From: Morchella semilibera
Taxonomy: Eukaryota; Ascomycota; Pezizomycetes; Pezizales; Morchellaceae
NCBI GenBank assembly: GCA_009192285.1
Contig: WBVU01000018.1
Coordinates: forward strand, 930,001 to 994,000
Reading direction: 5' to 3'
Length of the DNA: 64,000 bases
Under the pieces are notes generated by a model that worked only from the letters and a program-made list of their open reading frames with translations, had not been told where the DNA came from and ran no database searches. The position numbers and the translations under genes are program-made. Position 1 is the stretch's first letter, and every line of letters begins with the position of its first letter. Of the stretch, positions 48,963-60,564 are shown piece by piece.

Positions 48963-49686
48963 GCCGGAGAAAGGGGTGGGTGTCTATCTGTCTGTCTGTA
49001 CGATGCTATCTCTCTGCAGATGGAAAATTTTCCGGGACACAGTCTACATTGGGGGGGGGGGGTGTAGTATAGATAGATAGACAAAGCAGCAGCTATCTAG
49101 AGGGCGTTTTACAATCCATACAGAAAAAACGGGTACCTGATGAAATGGATGGCCTGCAATGCAATTGTGCAATTGTGAGAGAGGGAGTTTTTTTTTTTTT
49201 TTTTTCCTTTTTCCCTTTTTCCTTTTTTTTTCCCTTCCTTTCCCTCTTCCTACCCTCCCCTGCTCTGCCCTGCCCTGCTCTGATTGAGAGAAGCTAGTGA
49301 GAAAGCATCCAGGGTACCGGGAAGCATCCGTGCGTAAAGTTTCAAGGTGGTGCGGTGAGAAGGGGGTGGGAGGGAGGTTAATACTAAATACCTACATGTA
49401 TGTAGAATTAATTAATAGATTGGGGTTGTATGTAGGCAGGTTAGGTAGCTCAGACCCCCCCCCCTCCTCCCTCCTTCTCTTTCCCCCATCCCCAAGGGGG
49501 GGGGGGGGCGGATGGGTATGTGGGTTATAATAGGAACCTATCTGCCCACTTTGCATTATGTTGGTTGCGGGACGAGATAGGTGAACTGACTGACTGATTG
49601 ACTGGACTGGACTTGGGCTATATTATATTATTGCTGCTATTGTTATTGATCCGCTGCCCACGCCCCAATTCACCCGTCCATCGCCC

Positions 49687-49722
49687 TTACAATTTTACTA
49701 CACTACTACTACTACTACTACT
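49687..49722. repeat. (TAC)n microsatellite
   Basis: Several perfect TAC units within a TAC/CTA-rich stretch just upstream of the GAF-domain gene. Confidence 0.8.
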
Positions 49723-49875
49723 TACATATTGTTACCTATTCACCCTACATACATCCCTACCTACCTCCTCTTACTACTACTACTACCTACCAGTGTCTAC
49801 TATCTACTATCTACTATCTATATATCGAATTGCTAGCTACCCCATCACGAACCATCATCATCACCACTATCCACA

Positions 49876-52288
49876 ATGGTCACCGGCGTAGTCTACGTCC
49901 ACCCCCGCAGCGCCTTCTCCAACTCTACAGCCTCCCTCCCCACAGCTCCCCCCGATAAATCCTTCCTAAAGCGCCTATTTGCCCGCCACAAGCCCCGTAT
50001 CACCTCTCCACCGCTGTCACCACCACCACCACCAACATATGTCGCCATGGCCCCCTCACCACACACGCACCCACTACTATCAAAGCCCTGTGCGCGCGAC
50101 GAGCTTCGTCCCAGAACGCCGCTCGCAAAGTACTCGCACCTAGACGGAACAATCTTGGCCGGGGGTGAGGGATTCGTGCATTCAAGGCGTGTAAGGCCTG
50201 TTGCTGCTTCTGCTGCGGTGGAGGCGCAGATGATGGCAGTGGGCGGCGAGGGGAGGTTTGTCCAGGAGTGGGGGTTCTTTCTGAAGTGTTACGCGGAAGG
50301 GAGGTTTAATATGTCGAATCCACCGGATCCACCCCCGAGGAGGGGTGGGTGGGGGTACTTGACGGCACCGGTGCCTGCGGGGGAGAAGGAGAGGTTAGAG
50401 GTATGTTATTTTTTTGTCTGTTGGTGGGGGAGAAGAGTGAGAAGAAGAAGGCAGAGGTGGAAGGGAAAGTGGAGGTGGTTGTGGTGGTGGTGGTGGTGGT
50501 TGTGGCTGTCAGCTTTTTCTTTTTTATATAGATAAATGTGTGCTGATCATGACAATTTTGGGTGGGTGAAATAGTCAGTAAAAGCATGTAATGTCTCGCT
50601 ACCGGATAATGCGAACGACAAGTATCACCGACTAGTACAGTTGGCAAAGAAAGTCTTTCAGACAAGAATGGCGGCGATCAGTTTCATCGATGCGAACCAT
50701 GAGATTGTGAAGGCAGAGCATGGATTTGGTCGAAGGTATGTTGAGAGGGCAGAGAGTATTGGCGCGCATGTGCTGTTGTCGAATGAGCCAATGGTGATCC
50801 TTGATACGGCAAAGGTATGTTATGCAGATCTCATCACAATCCCCAATCCGATTCCCGACCGTTGCTTAGTAGATATCTCTATCTACCGGTCGCTGGCGTT
50901 TCGCTTGTTCGGAGAATTTATTTTAAAGATAAACGAGCAAACAACCAACAGCACTGCAACGTTAACAAGAAAAAAGAATTAAAAAAAAAAAAAAAAAAAG
51001 AGACATCAATTCAACGGTAGGCTAACAGTTTTTGTGTTGTGTGAAACAGGACTGGCGCTTAATGGGCAATCCATTGGTACGTGACGACCCGAACATCCGA
51101 TTCTATGCCGGTGCCCCTATCGTCACCTATGATGGACATACTATCGGTACATTCTCCGTATTTGATACTCAGCCTCGAGATGTGTTCGGTGTCGATTCCA
51201 GACGCAAGTTAATGGACTTTGCGCGGTTGTCAATGACCGAAGTGGAGCTTGTCATGGAGGCTCAGGACATGCTGAGTCGGTGTACGTCAAACACAACGAC
51301 GCTTGAACGTCCCATGTCACGGGATAATAACTCGTCGTTCACCGCATCCCCGCCTCCAACACCTGAGAAGGCGGCGGCGGCGGCGGCGGCGGCGGTCGGC
51401 GTTCTGAAAAGAGATGCATCAGCTCCAATTACACGCCCATTACCCATGAGAACCCACATACCTCCCGCCATCGATATCCCCCAAGACACCAGTTCAGACC
51501 GCCATAGCCGTACCTCGACTCGTCTCTCCACGATGCCAACCCCACCCCACACCCCCAGCAGGCCCTTCTCAATCTCGACCGTTGCCTCACTCTCCTTCCA
51601 AAAGACATTCAGCCCCACCTCCCCCACCGCCTCTTCTCCCTCCACTGATGCCCCCACAACCATTATCCCGCAAAGACACCGCCCAGCCCCCATCCGCCCC
51701 CCAAGTCCCCGTGAGGTCCCCATCCACAGTTTCTCCCCCGGACCAATCACATCCCTGGCCGAGGCCTCCTTCGCAACATCAATCATCGCCCGCTCTCTCA
51801 ACTACGACCTCGTCTACTTACTGCGTGTCTCGCCTGTGCTTACACCCGAGCCCCAGCTCTATGAGGACGTAACTGCCTACCCGACTGATAAAATGTACAC
51901 CAAGGTTCTTGTTGCCCATGGTGTCCCCGACCCACTGCCCGTCTTTGATGCCGCGCTGCACCTGCGCGCCCTGCGTAGTGTTGGTGGGCTGGTGTACCGG
52001 AACCCTGCGCGGTCGCCCGAGGAGGACGATGTGGGGTATGGGCTGGGTATCCTGTTGCCGTTGGTGCGTGACCAGCGCAGTGAGGTTGCCGATGAGGGAT
52101 ACTGCTCGGGAAGTGTGGGTGGAGAGGGAGCGGCGGGCGCCTGTGCGGGAGGGATTGTGTTGGCTGCGTTTACAAAGGAGGGGGGACGGGAGGGGGCTCC
52201 GCTATTTACGGCGGATGAGGTCCACTGTTTGAGGGAGTTTGGGGAGGCGATGAAGGATATCTTAGTGAGAGTAGACAGGAAGTTTTAG
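49876..52288 (+). CDS. GAF-domain protein
   Basis: Three exons join in phase: 49876-50404, 50579-50814 and 51050-52288, giving 667 residues. The first exon is Pro- and Arg-rich and ends with the helix that usually precedes fungal GAF domains. The splice gives RLEVLKACNVSLPDNANDKY, chosen over the stronger-looking GTATGT donor because only this join keeps frame. The GAF core follows: VQLAKKVFQTRMAAISFIDA, EIVKAEHGFGRR, NEPMVILDTAK, DWRLMGNPLVRDDPNIRFYA and GAPIVTYDGHTIGTFSVFDT. After it come an Ala8 run, a Ser/Thr/Pro-rich linker and a second folded part (about 480-665). There is no histidine-kinase or receiver module, so it is probably a stand-alone small-molecule-binding regulator. No ligand can be inferred. 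Confidence 0.85.
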
Positions 52289-53534
52289 TTGGCCTTTATT
52301 TAAGGGCTTTTTAGGGTCTTTCCAGGCCGGTTTTTTATGTTTTGATCCCTTTCATTAACGGACTTTTTTTTTTTTACCAGGTCGGATTGGCACGTCTACG
52401 GTTTTATTTCTTAGTCTTATAGTCTTTTATTCTTGTTTATTCTTTTCTTCCATTTGTAACGGCGTTCCGGTGGTGTCTCTCGTCTCTCTCCTTTACTTCT
52501 ATTCTTATCAACTTTGACTTCACTGTCTCATACTTTTCTACCGCCACACGCACGCACGCACAAGTTTCTCCTACAACTCATAACTACATATGTATCCACA
52601 TCAACGCATCATCCCCTGGCTGGGACGCAACGCAACCATCTCTTATGTCCTTTCCTTTCCGTTTCTTCTATCTCTCTCTCTCTCTCTCTCTTTCCCTAAG
52701 GTCTTAACGGTGTCTGGTTTTTTTTTTTTACTTGGAGTTTTTCCTTCTTTGGGATTTTTTCTTCCTTTCTTTCTTCTCCCTTTCTTCCTGACCTGTTCTT
52801 TTCTTTTCTTTTCTGTTCTTTATTTATTTTACCTTATTTTATTTATCTTATGGCTGGTGGGTTGGGGGCCGGTTGGGAATGGGGATGGAATCGGGAAAAA
52901 AAAAAGCAGCAGCAGTTAAATAAGCATTGTTGCATTGGAGAATAGTAAATAAAGCAAAAAAAAAAAAAACATATGAAATAATAACCGGACCGCTTGAATG
53001 TGTGAGTGAGTGAGAGCCATATCTATACCACATATAGTCACAGTGAGAGAGAGGGAGAGAGAGCTGGTAAGACAAAGCTGGGTCATAGAAAACAGAGATG
53101 GATGCACCACTATTTATAGATGGATGGATGCGTTCTATTATCGCCGCCCCACACGCCCACGCACCAAGCCAATGATCACGGCAACCAGAAACAGGGAACG
53201 TAGTCAGTCACGTGGCGCCAGTCCGGGGCATGGGTGATCACTCGCGCCTCGAGTGCTTAGCCTGCGTACCTACATGTATGTACATGTATGTATGGATATA
53301 CTTCCACGATGGTTCCGCGGTGACAGGGCTTTCCGTGGAGATTCGATCGATAGTCTTCCCACGAAAGCTTCCCGCCTCCCCCTCACATTGTTTATAACGC
53401 CCATACCCGTCATCCATCATCTACCAACCACACTCTCTTCACGCAAAAAAAAAGTTAAAAACATCCTCAGCACCCAACCGCTCTTTTCTAAAAAAAAAAA
53501 CACAAAACCACACACTCACTCCAAACAATTACCA
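52289..53534. other. 1.2 kb low-complexity spacer
   Basis: T/C-rich 3' UTR-like DNA with a CT run near 52673-52690. Then a spacer with a motif copy (53228), tandem TACATGTA palindromes (53271 and 53281) and A-runs just before the next start codon. Confidence 0.5.
53228..53244 (-). promoter_or_regulatory. CGAGTGAT-N5-RTGA motif copy
   Basis: Exact first half, gap CACCC, second half ATGC (one mismatch). It lies 290 bp upstream of the small membrane-protein gene. Confidence 0.43.
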
Positions 53535-53908
53535 ATGGCCCCCCCGATCCGTCCCCTCGTTCTCAACAGCGCCGAGGGCAGTGGTGCCTCGAACGGCGTG
53601 CTTATCTCTCTACACGGCTTCCTCACAGACATGTGGGGCTCCCACCGCGGCGCCGCGCACAGCATTACCGCGAGGGCCGCCGATACGCTCTCCGCCTCTG
53701 CAGGTTCGTGAAGATTACCTAACCTCTAAAAACAAATATTGACCACAAAAAAATAGAAGCGAGATTGAATCAACGCTTCGATAAAGTCCTCGTGTTTGCC
53801 ACCGTTGCCGCCATGGTGCAGCTGGTCGTGGTGTTTGCCATGTGTCTTGTGCTGGTCTCGGTCTCGAAGAGGAGGAGGGGGGGGATCATGCGCTCGGCCA
53901 CGGCCTAG
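53535..53908 (+). CDS. Small single-pass membrane protein, unrecognised
   Basis: Exon 53535-53703, a 53-nt GT..AG intron and exon 53757-53908 join in phase and encode 106 residues. The N-terminal half is polar (MAPPIRPLVLNSAEGSGASN, then ISLHGFLTDMWGS). The C-terminal half has one clear membrane span (VLVFATVAAMVQLVVVFAMC through LVLVSVS) followed by KRRRGG and a short tail. The order suggests a one-pass protein with the basic end in the cytosol, but no family is recognised. The good splice junction, the ATG context (ACCAATGG) and GC-rich coding sequence against AT-rich flanks support a real gene. Confidence 0.62.
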
Positions 53909-54707
53909 TGTGAAGTGAGCGGAGCGTTTTTTTGGATGGCGTTTTTCCTTTTGTGTGTGCGCTAGTTGGGCGGGGTCTCGGTGATGACACCTGTTGGTTT
54001 TGATAGAGGCTGGAAACCTATGTTGTCAGTTGGAGCGATGTGCGCGGATATACATGTAGCTTTTTTTTTTTTTGGCGTTTTTGGGGTGGGCGCTGTTGCG
54101 GATGCGGGCTGGTGCGCAGGTCCGATTAATTAATCGTTTATATTACCGGTTTAATCATTTCCGGTCGTAACGCGCGCATGAATGCTACTTGTATATGGGG
54201 GTCCAAGTAATAGAGCAGTCCAAAGTACATGAAGTCTAGAGTAGGTCTGGTTGAGAAGAAAGTATTGCAGTATCACTTATTACATGTACCCAAGAAGTGC
54301 GTCATAGTCTTGGGGATAGTCTATAGCCTATTTGTTACCGAGCCTATATAAGGACCGTCCGTAGATATACGTAGTACTACATGATGTAGTCACAACATGT
54401 GACCTATGGTAGGACACTAGAATATAGGACACATGTTGTTACCTGTAGCTACTACATAAGTACATGTAGTGACTTTGGTGTCTTCTTATTATTCCATGCC
54501 AGGCATCATCTAGAATCATTGCTAATTAGTGTCTGTCCCAAACCCCGAACCTGGACTTACAGCGGAGGAGATCGGTGGCATAAATACGCCGACCTATACA
54601 TATGGGCTAGTCTGAGCCAGTGATGGAGCAGTAGTACATGTAGCCACGAGGCGGTTGCTTACCGTACAGTAAGCACGCACTACAGTCAGAACATCGACTT
54701 CTTGGCA

Positions 54708-54724
54708 CGAGTGATGCCCGATGA
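54708..54724 (+). promoter_or_regulatory. CGAGTGAT-N5-RTGA motif copy
   Basis: Exact first half, gap GCCCG, second half ATGA. Confidence 0.5.
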
Positions 54725-55267
54725 CGAATCCGGTTACCCAAGTAGGATGGGGTCTCCCACCATACGTGACAAGCACACTGCTGCTGCCGAGGCTAACAAC
54801 AAACCAAAGCCCTAACCACGGCGCATGCCCTACCTACAGCACAGAAGAGGCCTGATGATAAAGTTGGCCTTCCTCTTTGTCAACACTTGCTTTCTCCCCT
54901 CTTTCTTGAACAGAATAATTTATGAAGTGGTGCAATCCGCAACATCTTTCCTGTCCGCCCATTTTACTGTTTCGGGGATCTTTGGTCTCGGTCGATTAGA
55001 CACGGGAGCTGGAGGTGGGAAGGCGGGGGGCATGGCACTCCCCAGGTCGGTTGGTAATTGTAAGTAAGTAATCTTGTCAAAATCACCTCAAATACCTAGT
55101 ACACAACTCGTCGCTGGAGTGATTGCTGATTGGCCACAGCACAGATTACCGCGCACATTCACTCACACACACCCGTTGAAACGGACGGCCAGCAGCCACA
55201 CCCGGGTAGCACTGTCCATAACCAAAGGAAAGAATACATGTACTAGTTACCCATCACCTCTTCGTCC

Positions 55268-55284
55268 CGAGTGATATTCTATGA
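55268..55284 (+). promoter_or_regulatory. CGAGTGAT-N5-RTGA motif copy
   Basis: Exact first half, gap ATTCT, second half ATGA. Confidence 0.5.
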
Positions 55285-56443
55285 TGCACTCCACCCACAC
55301 GCCGCTGCCCGCAGTAGCAGGGGTGGGGTCGCCCCGCGGTAAGTAAGCCTAGCTGATCTTTTCCCCCAAGACTACATACATATTGCTAGGGTATCATGGT
55401 GCTAAACGAGTACATGAGATACGGGTAAGAAAGGGTGGGGGGGGGGGGAGGGGGGGAAGCTAAGACCCCCAGTACTGCCGGTAATATTCATCAAGGTATA
55501 GATAGCTGTCCTCATGAATCATATGTTTATAACAAATCCAACATGACCGAATCCCCATTGTGGAGTAGCCATGCGGGGTCTCCACCGCATTCTTAAGGAA
55601 TTACATGTACAGAGGGCCCCCCCTCGACAAAACTTAATTCCAGCCACACATACTCCCAGCCCCGTAGACCCATATCGTACGTCCCCCAGGCCCGGTAGGC
55701 GGGACCTATCCTACCCTACAGCTACCAGGCCCATGGGGGCGGCGTATATATACTTATGTATGTACACTTATGTACCACCGGGCCCGGGCCGGGCTCACGC
55801 CCGCGTGGACGTACGTACGTACGTACATCAAGAGACCACCACCACCACCACCACATCCTGGATACCACCCACACTATATAACCCCCACTATATACATACA
55901 TGTATGTAGGAGGGCCCTGCCAAAGGAAGCTTATTTCGATGGCCACCCTTGCATGTCATGTACGTTGTCCGCCTTACATGCTGCATGCAACGCAAGAGAA
56001 GACGATCCTTAACACTCGCCTGCTAGCTCCCGTGCGTGGGTGGGAGGTTCGTGGACTGCAGGCATGCGGACAAGGGCAAGTAAATATATTGCAGATACAG
56101 CCATAGAAGCAGATTTCTAGATCTGTTTGCTTGGTCTATTTATTAACTACATAAATACGTACATGTCCTGGAGCCTTTCTTAAATATATCGAAATAGCCC
56201 AGATACCGAATAAAAAAACAAAAAACCAGGAAGGAAAGCAGGGCTCTTCAGGCCACTGTAAATATGTAAGTAGGTACTGTACTCCGGCTCAAACATGCAA
56301 ATATCGAACTAGATGACCAAGACATAAAGGGGGGAAAAAATACAAACATATATACTACATATATGCCAAAAAGAAAAGAAAAAAACACCTTCTCGCCAAA
56401 AACACACAACATGCAAAATATCATACATTACTCCCCGCAATAT

Positions 56444-58443
56444 CTACCTCACCCCCGCCGAGCTATCGATCTTTACTGGATCCGCTGGTACCCCTCCCAC
56501 CAGCTCCCCCGGCTCTCCTGCGGGCGGGCCGGCAGGCGCATAATGCCCGACATCGCCAAGCAGCTCCGACGGCGGCTGCTGCGCAATATACGGCGCCGGC
56601 ATCTCGACATAGATCTTAGTTTCATCACCAATCTCGTGCGCGACCTCGCCTCTAGCTGCCATGGCGCGCTTCTTGCGCCTGATCAACATGAGGATTCCGA
56701 CAAGGACGGCGCCGATGCCCGCAAGGCCGCCTAGCACACCGCCAAGGATTGAACCGAGATTGGAGCTGGAGCTTTCGACTGGTGCGGTGCTGGTTGCCGC
56801 GGGCGGTGAGGATGAAGTTGAATTTGAGGATTCGGTCGAGGAGGAGTTGAGGCCGGCGAAGAGCGCCTGGACGCCAGAGTTCCAGCCGCCGATGGGGGCC
56901 TGGTTGGCGGCCTTGTAGTCGGCGACGCTTGCGGGCGCGCTATAGGATGCGTTCGGGTCAAACGTATTTGTCCAATTCCATTCATTGAGGTTGAAGATTC
57001 GGAAGGGCTCTGTGCAGTTTGGCCCTGCCGCGGGCGACACGTTCCAGTAGGTCCAGCCGCCAAAGACGATGAAGTGGGGGCCGATGACCTGGCAGGTGGT
57101 GCCAGCCAGGGGACGGCCGAGCTCGGGTTTGTGAAGTAGAACCAGCGGAAGGTAGGGATCGAGAGGATCCAAAGGCCCTGGAGCGTGCTTTTGTCATAGA
57201 CGTCGCTATAGTCGCCACCGTACATGAAGATGTCCCAAGAGTCGTTGCCTGTAGACACGATTTGGGCACAGTAGTTGTGACGCGGGTTCGGGTATGCTCC
57301 GCCGGGGCCGTCTGTGGATGTGCTCTGGTTGTACCATGTTTTGGTCTTGATGTCGTATAACATCACGTATTCAAGAGAAACCTACATAAAAATCCAGTCA
57401 GTTGCCGAGAACAACCAATACCACCCTCCGGCCACAATTTGGGGAAGGGGGACAAGTAACTTACATCGGGTTCACTGCCATCCTCCGTGCTATGACTACC
57501 TCCTGTGACCAACAACAGCCCCTCCTCTGACCCAGGAACAGGTAGATACATCATACCACCCCTATCTTGATCCCCCGGCGGTGTATTAGTCGTCTCCAAT
57601 CTCACATCCTCTTCCAGCGTACTATTCAACTGAAGTACCACACTTTCCCACTTATACGGAAGACCTCCTATCGACCCAAACGAATATGCCGTGTCCTTCT
57701 CTGGAACGCTGACCTGATAGAGATCCCACGACGGACTCAAAGCCTTAGAAAGGTACTCCCAGGTATCTGTGGCGATGGTGTAGCTCCATAGCTGGGTGCT
57801 GTCAGCGCTCGCGTTTTGGATCGGGGACGAGTCGTTGTTGGTGATACGGCCGGCGAATTGGAAGAGCTTTGAGCCCTCCCCATTGCGCCAAAGGACACCA
57901 CGTGTGGAGACGGGAACATCTCGCGGTTTGATCATGGCTTTGTAGTCGATGTTTGCGAACTGGACATTGGCGTAGGCCTTGTCGAATGGGACCGAGATTA
58001 CGTAGTTGCCTGGAAAGTTTGGTAGGTTAGAAATTACAAAGACGAAAATAGCAGTACTAGAGAGTCGGGGTAAACTCACTAATATCACTCCAAGTTGAGC
58101 AGTTTGTTGGCGAATAACACATGGTGATATCTCCTCCATTAATCCACATTGTATTGTTTATCATCACACCTAGAAAACAAAAAACCAATCATTAGCCCTA
58201 ATGCTCATCAATTGAGTATTGTATATGGTGTCAACGATAAAATATCCACCAGTTCCACTTACTTGTAGCCCCTGATATCCGACAAACATTCTCGAGATCA
58301 AATATCTGTATCTTCTCGCCAGCCCTTTTCTCCAGTGCTGTAGCACGTATAGGAGTCGCTGCAGCATTGATCAAAACACTGACATTGCTGAGAAATAAAA
58401 ACAGTAGTGAAATCGCGCGGCTGTACCCCACCACGTTCGCCAT
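56444..58443 (-). CDS. Kelch-repeat type I membrane protein (one-base frame break)
   Basis: Exons 58443-58263, 58169-58080, 58009-57465 and 57381-56444 give about 584 residues. The N-terminus is a signal peptide (MANVVGYSRAISLLFLFLSN). The ectodomain has kelch-like blades: MWINGGDITMCYSPTNC, LFQFAGRITNND, LLLVTGGSHSTEDG, WDIFMYGGDYSDVYDKS and GPHFIVFGGWTYWN. A Ser/Thr-rich stalk, a membrane span (ILGGVLGGLAGIGAVLVGIL) and a basic then Pro-rich cytosolic tail follow. Near 57118 the reading frame shifts between WFYFTNP and ELGRPLAGTTCQVIG: one base is missing relative to the family pattern, and no intron fits. Both sides are good kelch sequence, so a sequencing indel is the simplest reading. 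Fungal proteins of this build are widespread and uncharacterised; a cell-surface or cell-wall role is inference. Confidence 0.83.
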
Positions 58444-60201
58444 TGTTGTCTTTGTCTATCGATAAGCCCTGAGCTAAAAACAAAGAGACACGGACGGAGT
58501 GTTGGGAGAAATGGTGATCAAGGAGAATGGGAAAGGGACCGTATTATCTCTGGGGGGGGGATGGAAAGGTAATATAGAGTAGGCTGCGGTCCGTAAGAGT
58601 GGGCAGACTTGCAGGGATCAACGTGCAGGGAGGCTTACTTCAGTTCCTAAGTGGCTTCCCCTGGGCTGTCAGAGACTGGATGGACAAATACGGATCACCA
58701 TCTACTTAGGCAGGCATGCATGAGGCCGTTCCGCTGGACGGTAAACCGGATAGGGGGTTGAGACTAAAAGGTGTAGGATGAATTTAGGATGTGTAGGTTT
58801 TTCTTTTCTTGAAAGGTGCCTCTGTCTACTCTAGGTATCAACATTTATATACTTGGCCAGTAGAGTACTCTGGTTCAAACCTACAGTGTACCTAAAGTTC
58901 GTCCAAGGCAGTAGAGCTAAATCCTTAAGCGCCGTTTCAAATTAATGTCATACGAAAACATTACACACATATACCAAGGCTTGGTAAAAGCATCTATTTC
59001 CCACCTGTAGAGTGTGTAGGTAATGTAGGTACATGTAGGTACTTTGCCTGTTGATATCAAATTCGTGGGCTTGACCTGGCGCAAAAAATTAGCGAGAGCG
59101 GGAGAACCCTTCGTTGGTGGGCCCGGGTGCAATAATCCCTATGGTGACGAAAAAGAATGTTTCTAAAAAGGTCTGTTTCATGATACCTAATAGACATGCA
59201 TAAATTTGAAGCGGCTCAGCTGCAGTGTTTATGAATCATCGGCAAAAGAAGTTAATCTTGACCAATAACCAAATGCTTGTTACGCATTAGATAAGTTATT
59301 TGATTATGTAATCCAATTTTTTAAAGATCCTCAATCAAAGGATAGAACCTATAGGAAGCTACCGGATCTGGGATCACAGATACCTCGCAGGCATAGACTC
59401 TAGAGTACTTATCTCCTCCACACGTCGTCCCTACTAGGCCAGCTTGGGTAGTGCTACCGATGCTTGTTCCAATGCACATAAGACAGTCATGGTCAGTTCT
59501 CTGTTTGCGTAATGATTATATGTAGCTTGGTTAAAACGTACTTAAAAGAAATTCCACTGCTTAGTATTCAACGGCTCTAACTCCTTGGTGATTCTAAGAA
59601 CGTCATAAATAAATATATATCGAGAGTTGATTATGCTCCTAGTTTCTTGGTGGATATACATAAAGCATATGGCCCTGAAAAAAACACCTTTACACGTCCA
59701 GGCAAGGCAATTTTCCTTAAAGCTTTTCATCTGCAGGATGAATTGACTACACTATGCTCTAGGACTATGCCTAGTACAAGCGTATTTGTGCGGCCATGGT
59801 TTTTGGGTTTAAGTACATGTACCTACATCATTGAGGCACCTATATTTCCCATTAGACGATACCTACATCTGCATATATGTCACTATTGACCGCACCCCAA
59901 AGTCCAAGATTGAACTTGGGGCAGGAGTAACTTTTATCAGGTCATGAAAGATCGTCAGTATTCTATATAAAGTCCCAGGAACATTTCGTGTATCGGGAAG
60001 CATCTTTATGTAGGTGTATGGCACGTAGACATTCAAAGATTCCCGCTAAACCCAACTAAACATGGGGTCTATGGGGTCTCATCAGCTAGACTAGAAATGA
60101 GAGAGAAACCCCTACAGAACAAATTAGATAATCCCTGTCGTCTTGGAAATAGTTCAAACCATTCCTAATATAAATCCTAAGTCAAATTCTATTGGACTGG
60201 G
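58444..60201. other. 1.8 kb AT-rich spacer
   Basis: No supported gene; upstream of the kelch gene. Two TACATGTA palindromes lie near 59030 and 59815. Confidence 0.5.
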
Positions 60202-60564
60202 CTAACCGAACCCCCCCTGATCAGTACTAGCCACAACTAGCGAAGAGGAATAGTCCGTAGAGGCACATTTGTCCTGCCAGAGTGTAACACCCGATTCACC
60301 GGCTCCGCCGCAGACTTTCGTCCATTCGGGCACCCAACTGACCGCGTGATAGCCTGAATAAGGTTTACTGGCGGTTATATTATTGAGCCTCAGCACAGCG
60401 TGATTGTAGAGGCGCCATGGACGTCGTTGAAGTGCTAAAAGGCACATGAGAGATGGTTTTAGCTGTAGGTTCTTTCAAACTCATGTACCATCCAAAACAA
60501 CGTCTCCCCTCTGTCGAAAATTCTTGGAATCTATATATGCTTACATACCTTCATTACTTTGCAT
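60202..60564 (-). CDS. Possible small two-exon gene, unrecognised
   Basis: A GTATGT donor at 60548, a CTAAA branch-like site and a CTTTTAG acceptor at 60435 join 60564-60549 to 60434-60202 in phase. The product is 82 residues: MQSNEALQRRPWRLYNHAV, then GYHAVSWVPEWTKVCGGAGE and LWQDKCASTDY, ending TDQGGFG. A TATA-like TTTATATAAG lies about 105 bp upstream of the ATG. Composition is clearly more protein-like than neighbouring frames (three Trp, two Cys). A further in-phase exon (60626-60549) could lengthen the N-terminus. No signal peptide is visible in this model, and I do not recognise the family. Confidence 0.35.

Larger units (their letters stand above)
39836..49875. other. 10 kb gene-poor, microsatellite-rich island
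   Basis: No frame has family motifs or a convincing splice structure. Contents include motif copies (41103, 41228, 42169, 44489), MITE copy 2 (44064-44338) and a cluster of TACATGTA palindromes (46163, 46309, 46454, 46522, 46569, 46575, 47505, 47519). There are many simple repeats: GGTT near 43127, CAGC near 42705, GGT near 45825 and 47085, T-runs near 48000, 48610 and 49190, GACA near 48925 and TAC near 49690. The right end probably holds the GAF gene promoter. Confidence 0.55.
53909..56443. other. 2.5 kb spacer
   Basis: No supported gene. Two motif copies (54708, 55268), at least seven TACATGTA palindromes, a GTAC tandem run near 55810-55825, a CCA run near 55838 and a G-run near 55437-55456. 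Confidence 0.5.

Noticed and set aside
50401-50406. Canonical GTATGT donor ending exon 1 of the GAF gene at 50400
   Set aside because: No downstream AG gives an open frame from that phase. The donor four bases later with the acceptor at 50578 keeps frame and restores the family pattern.
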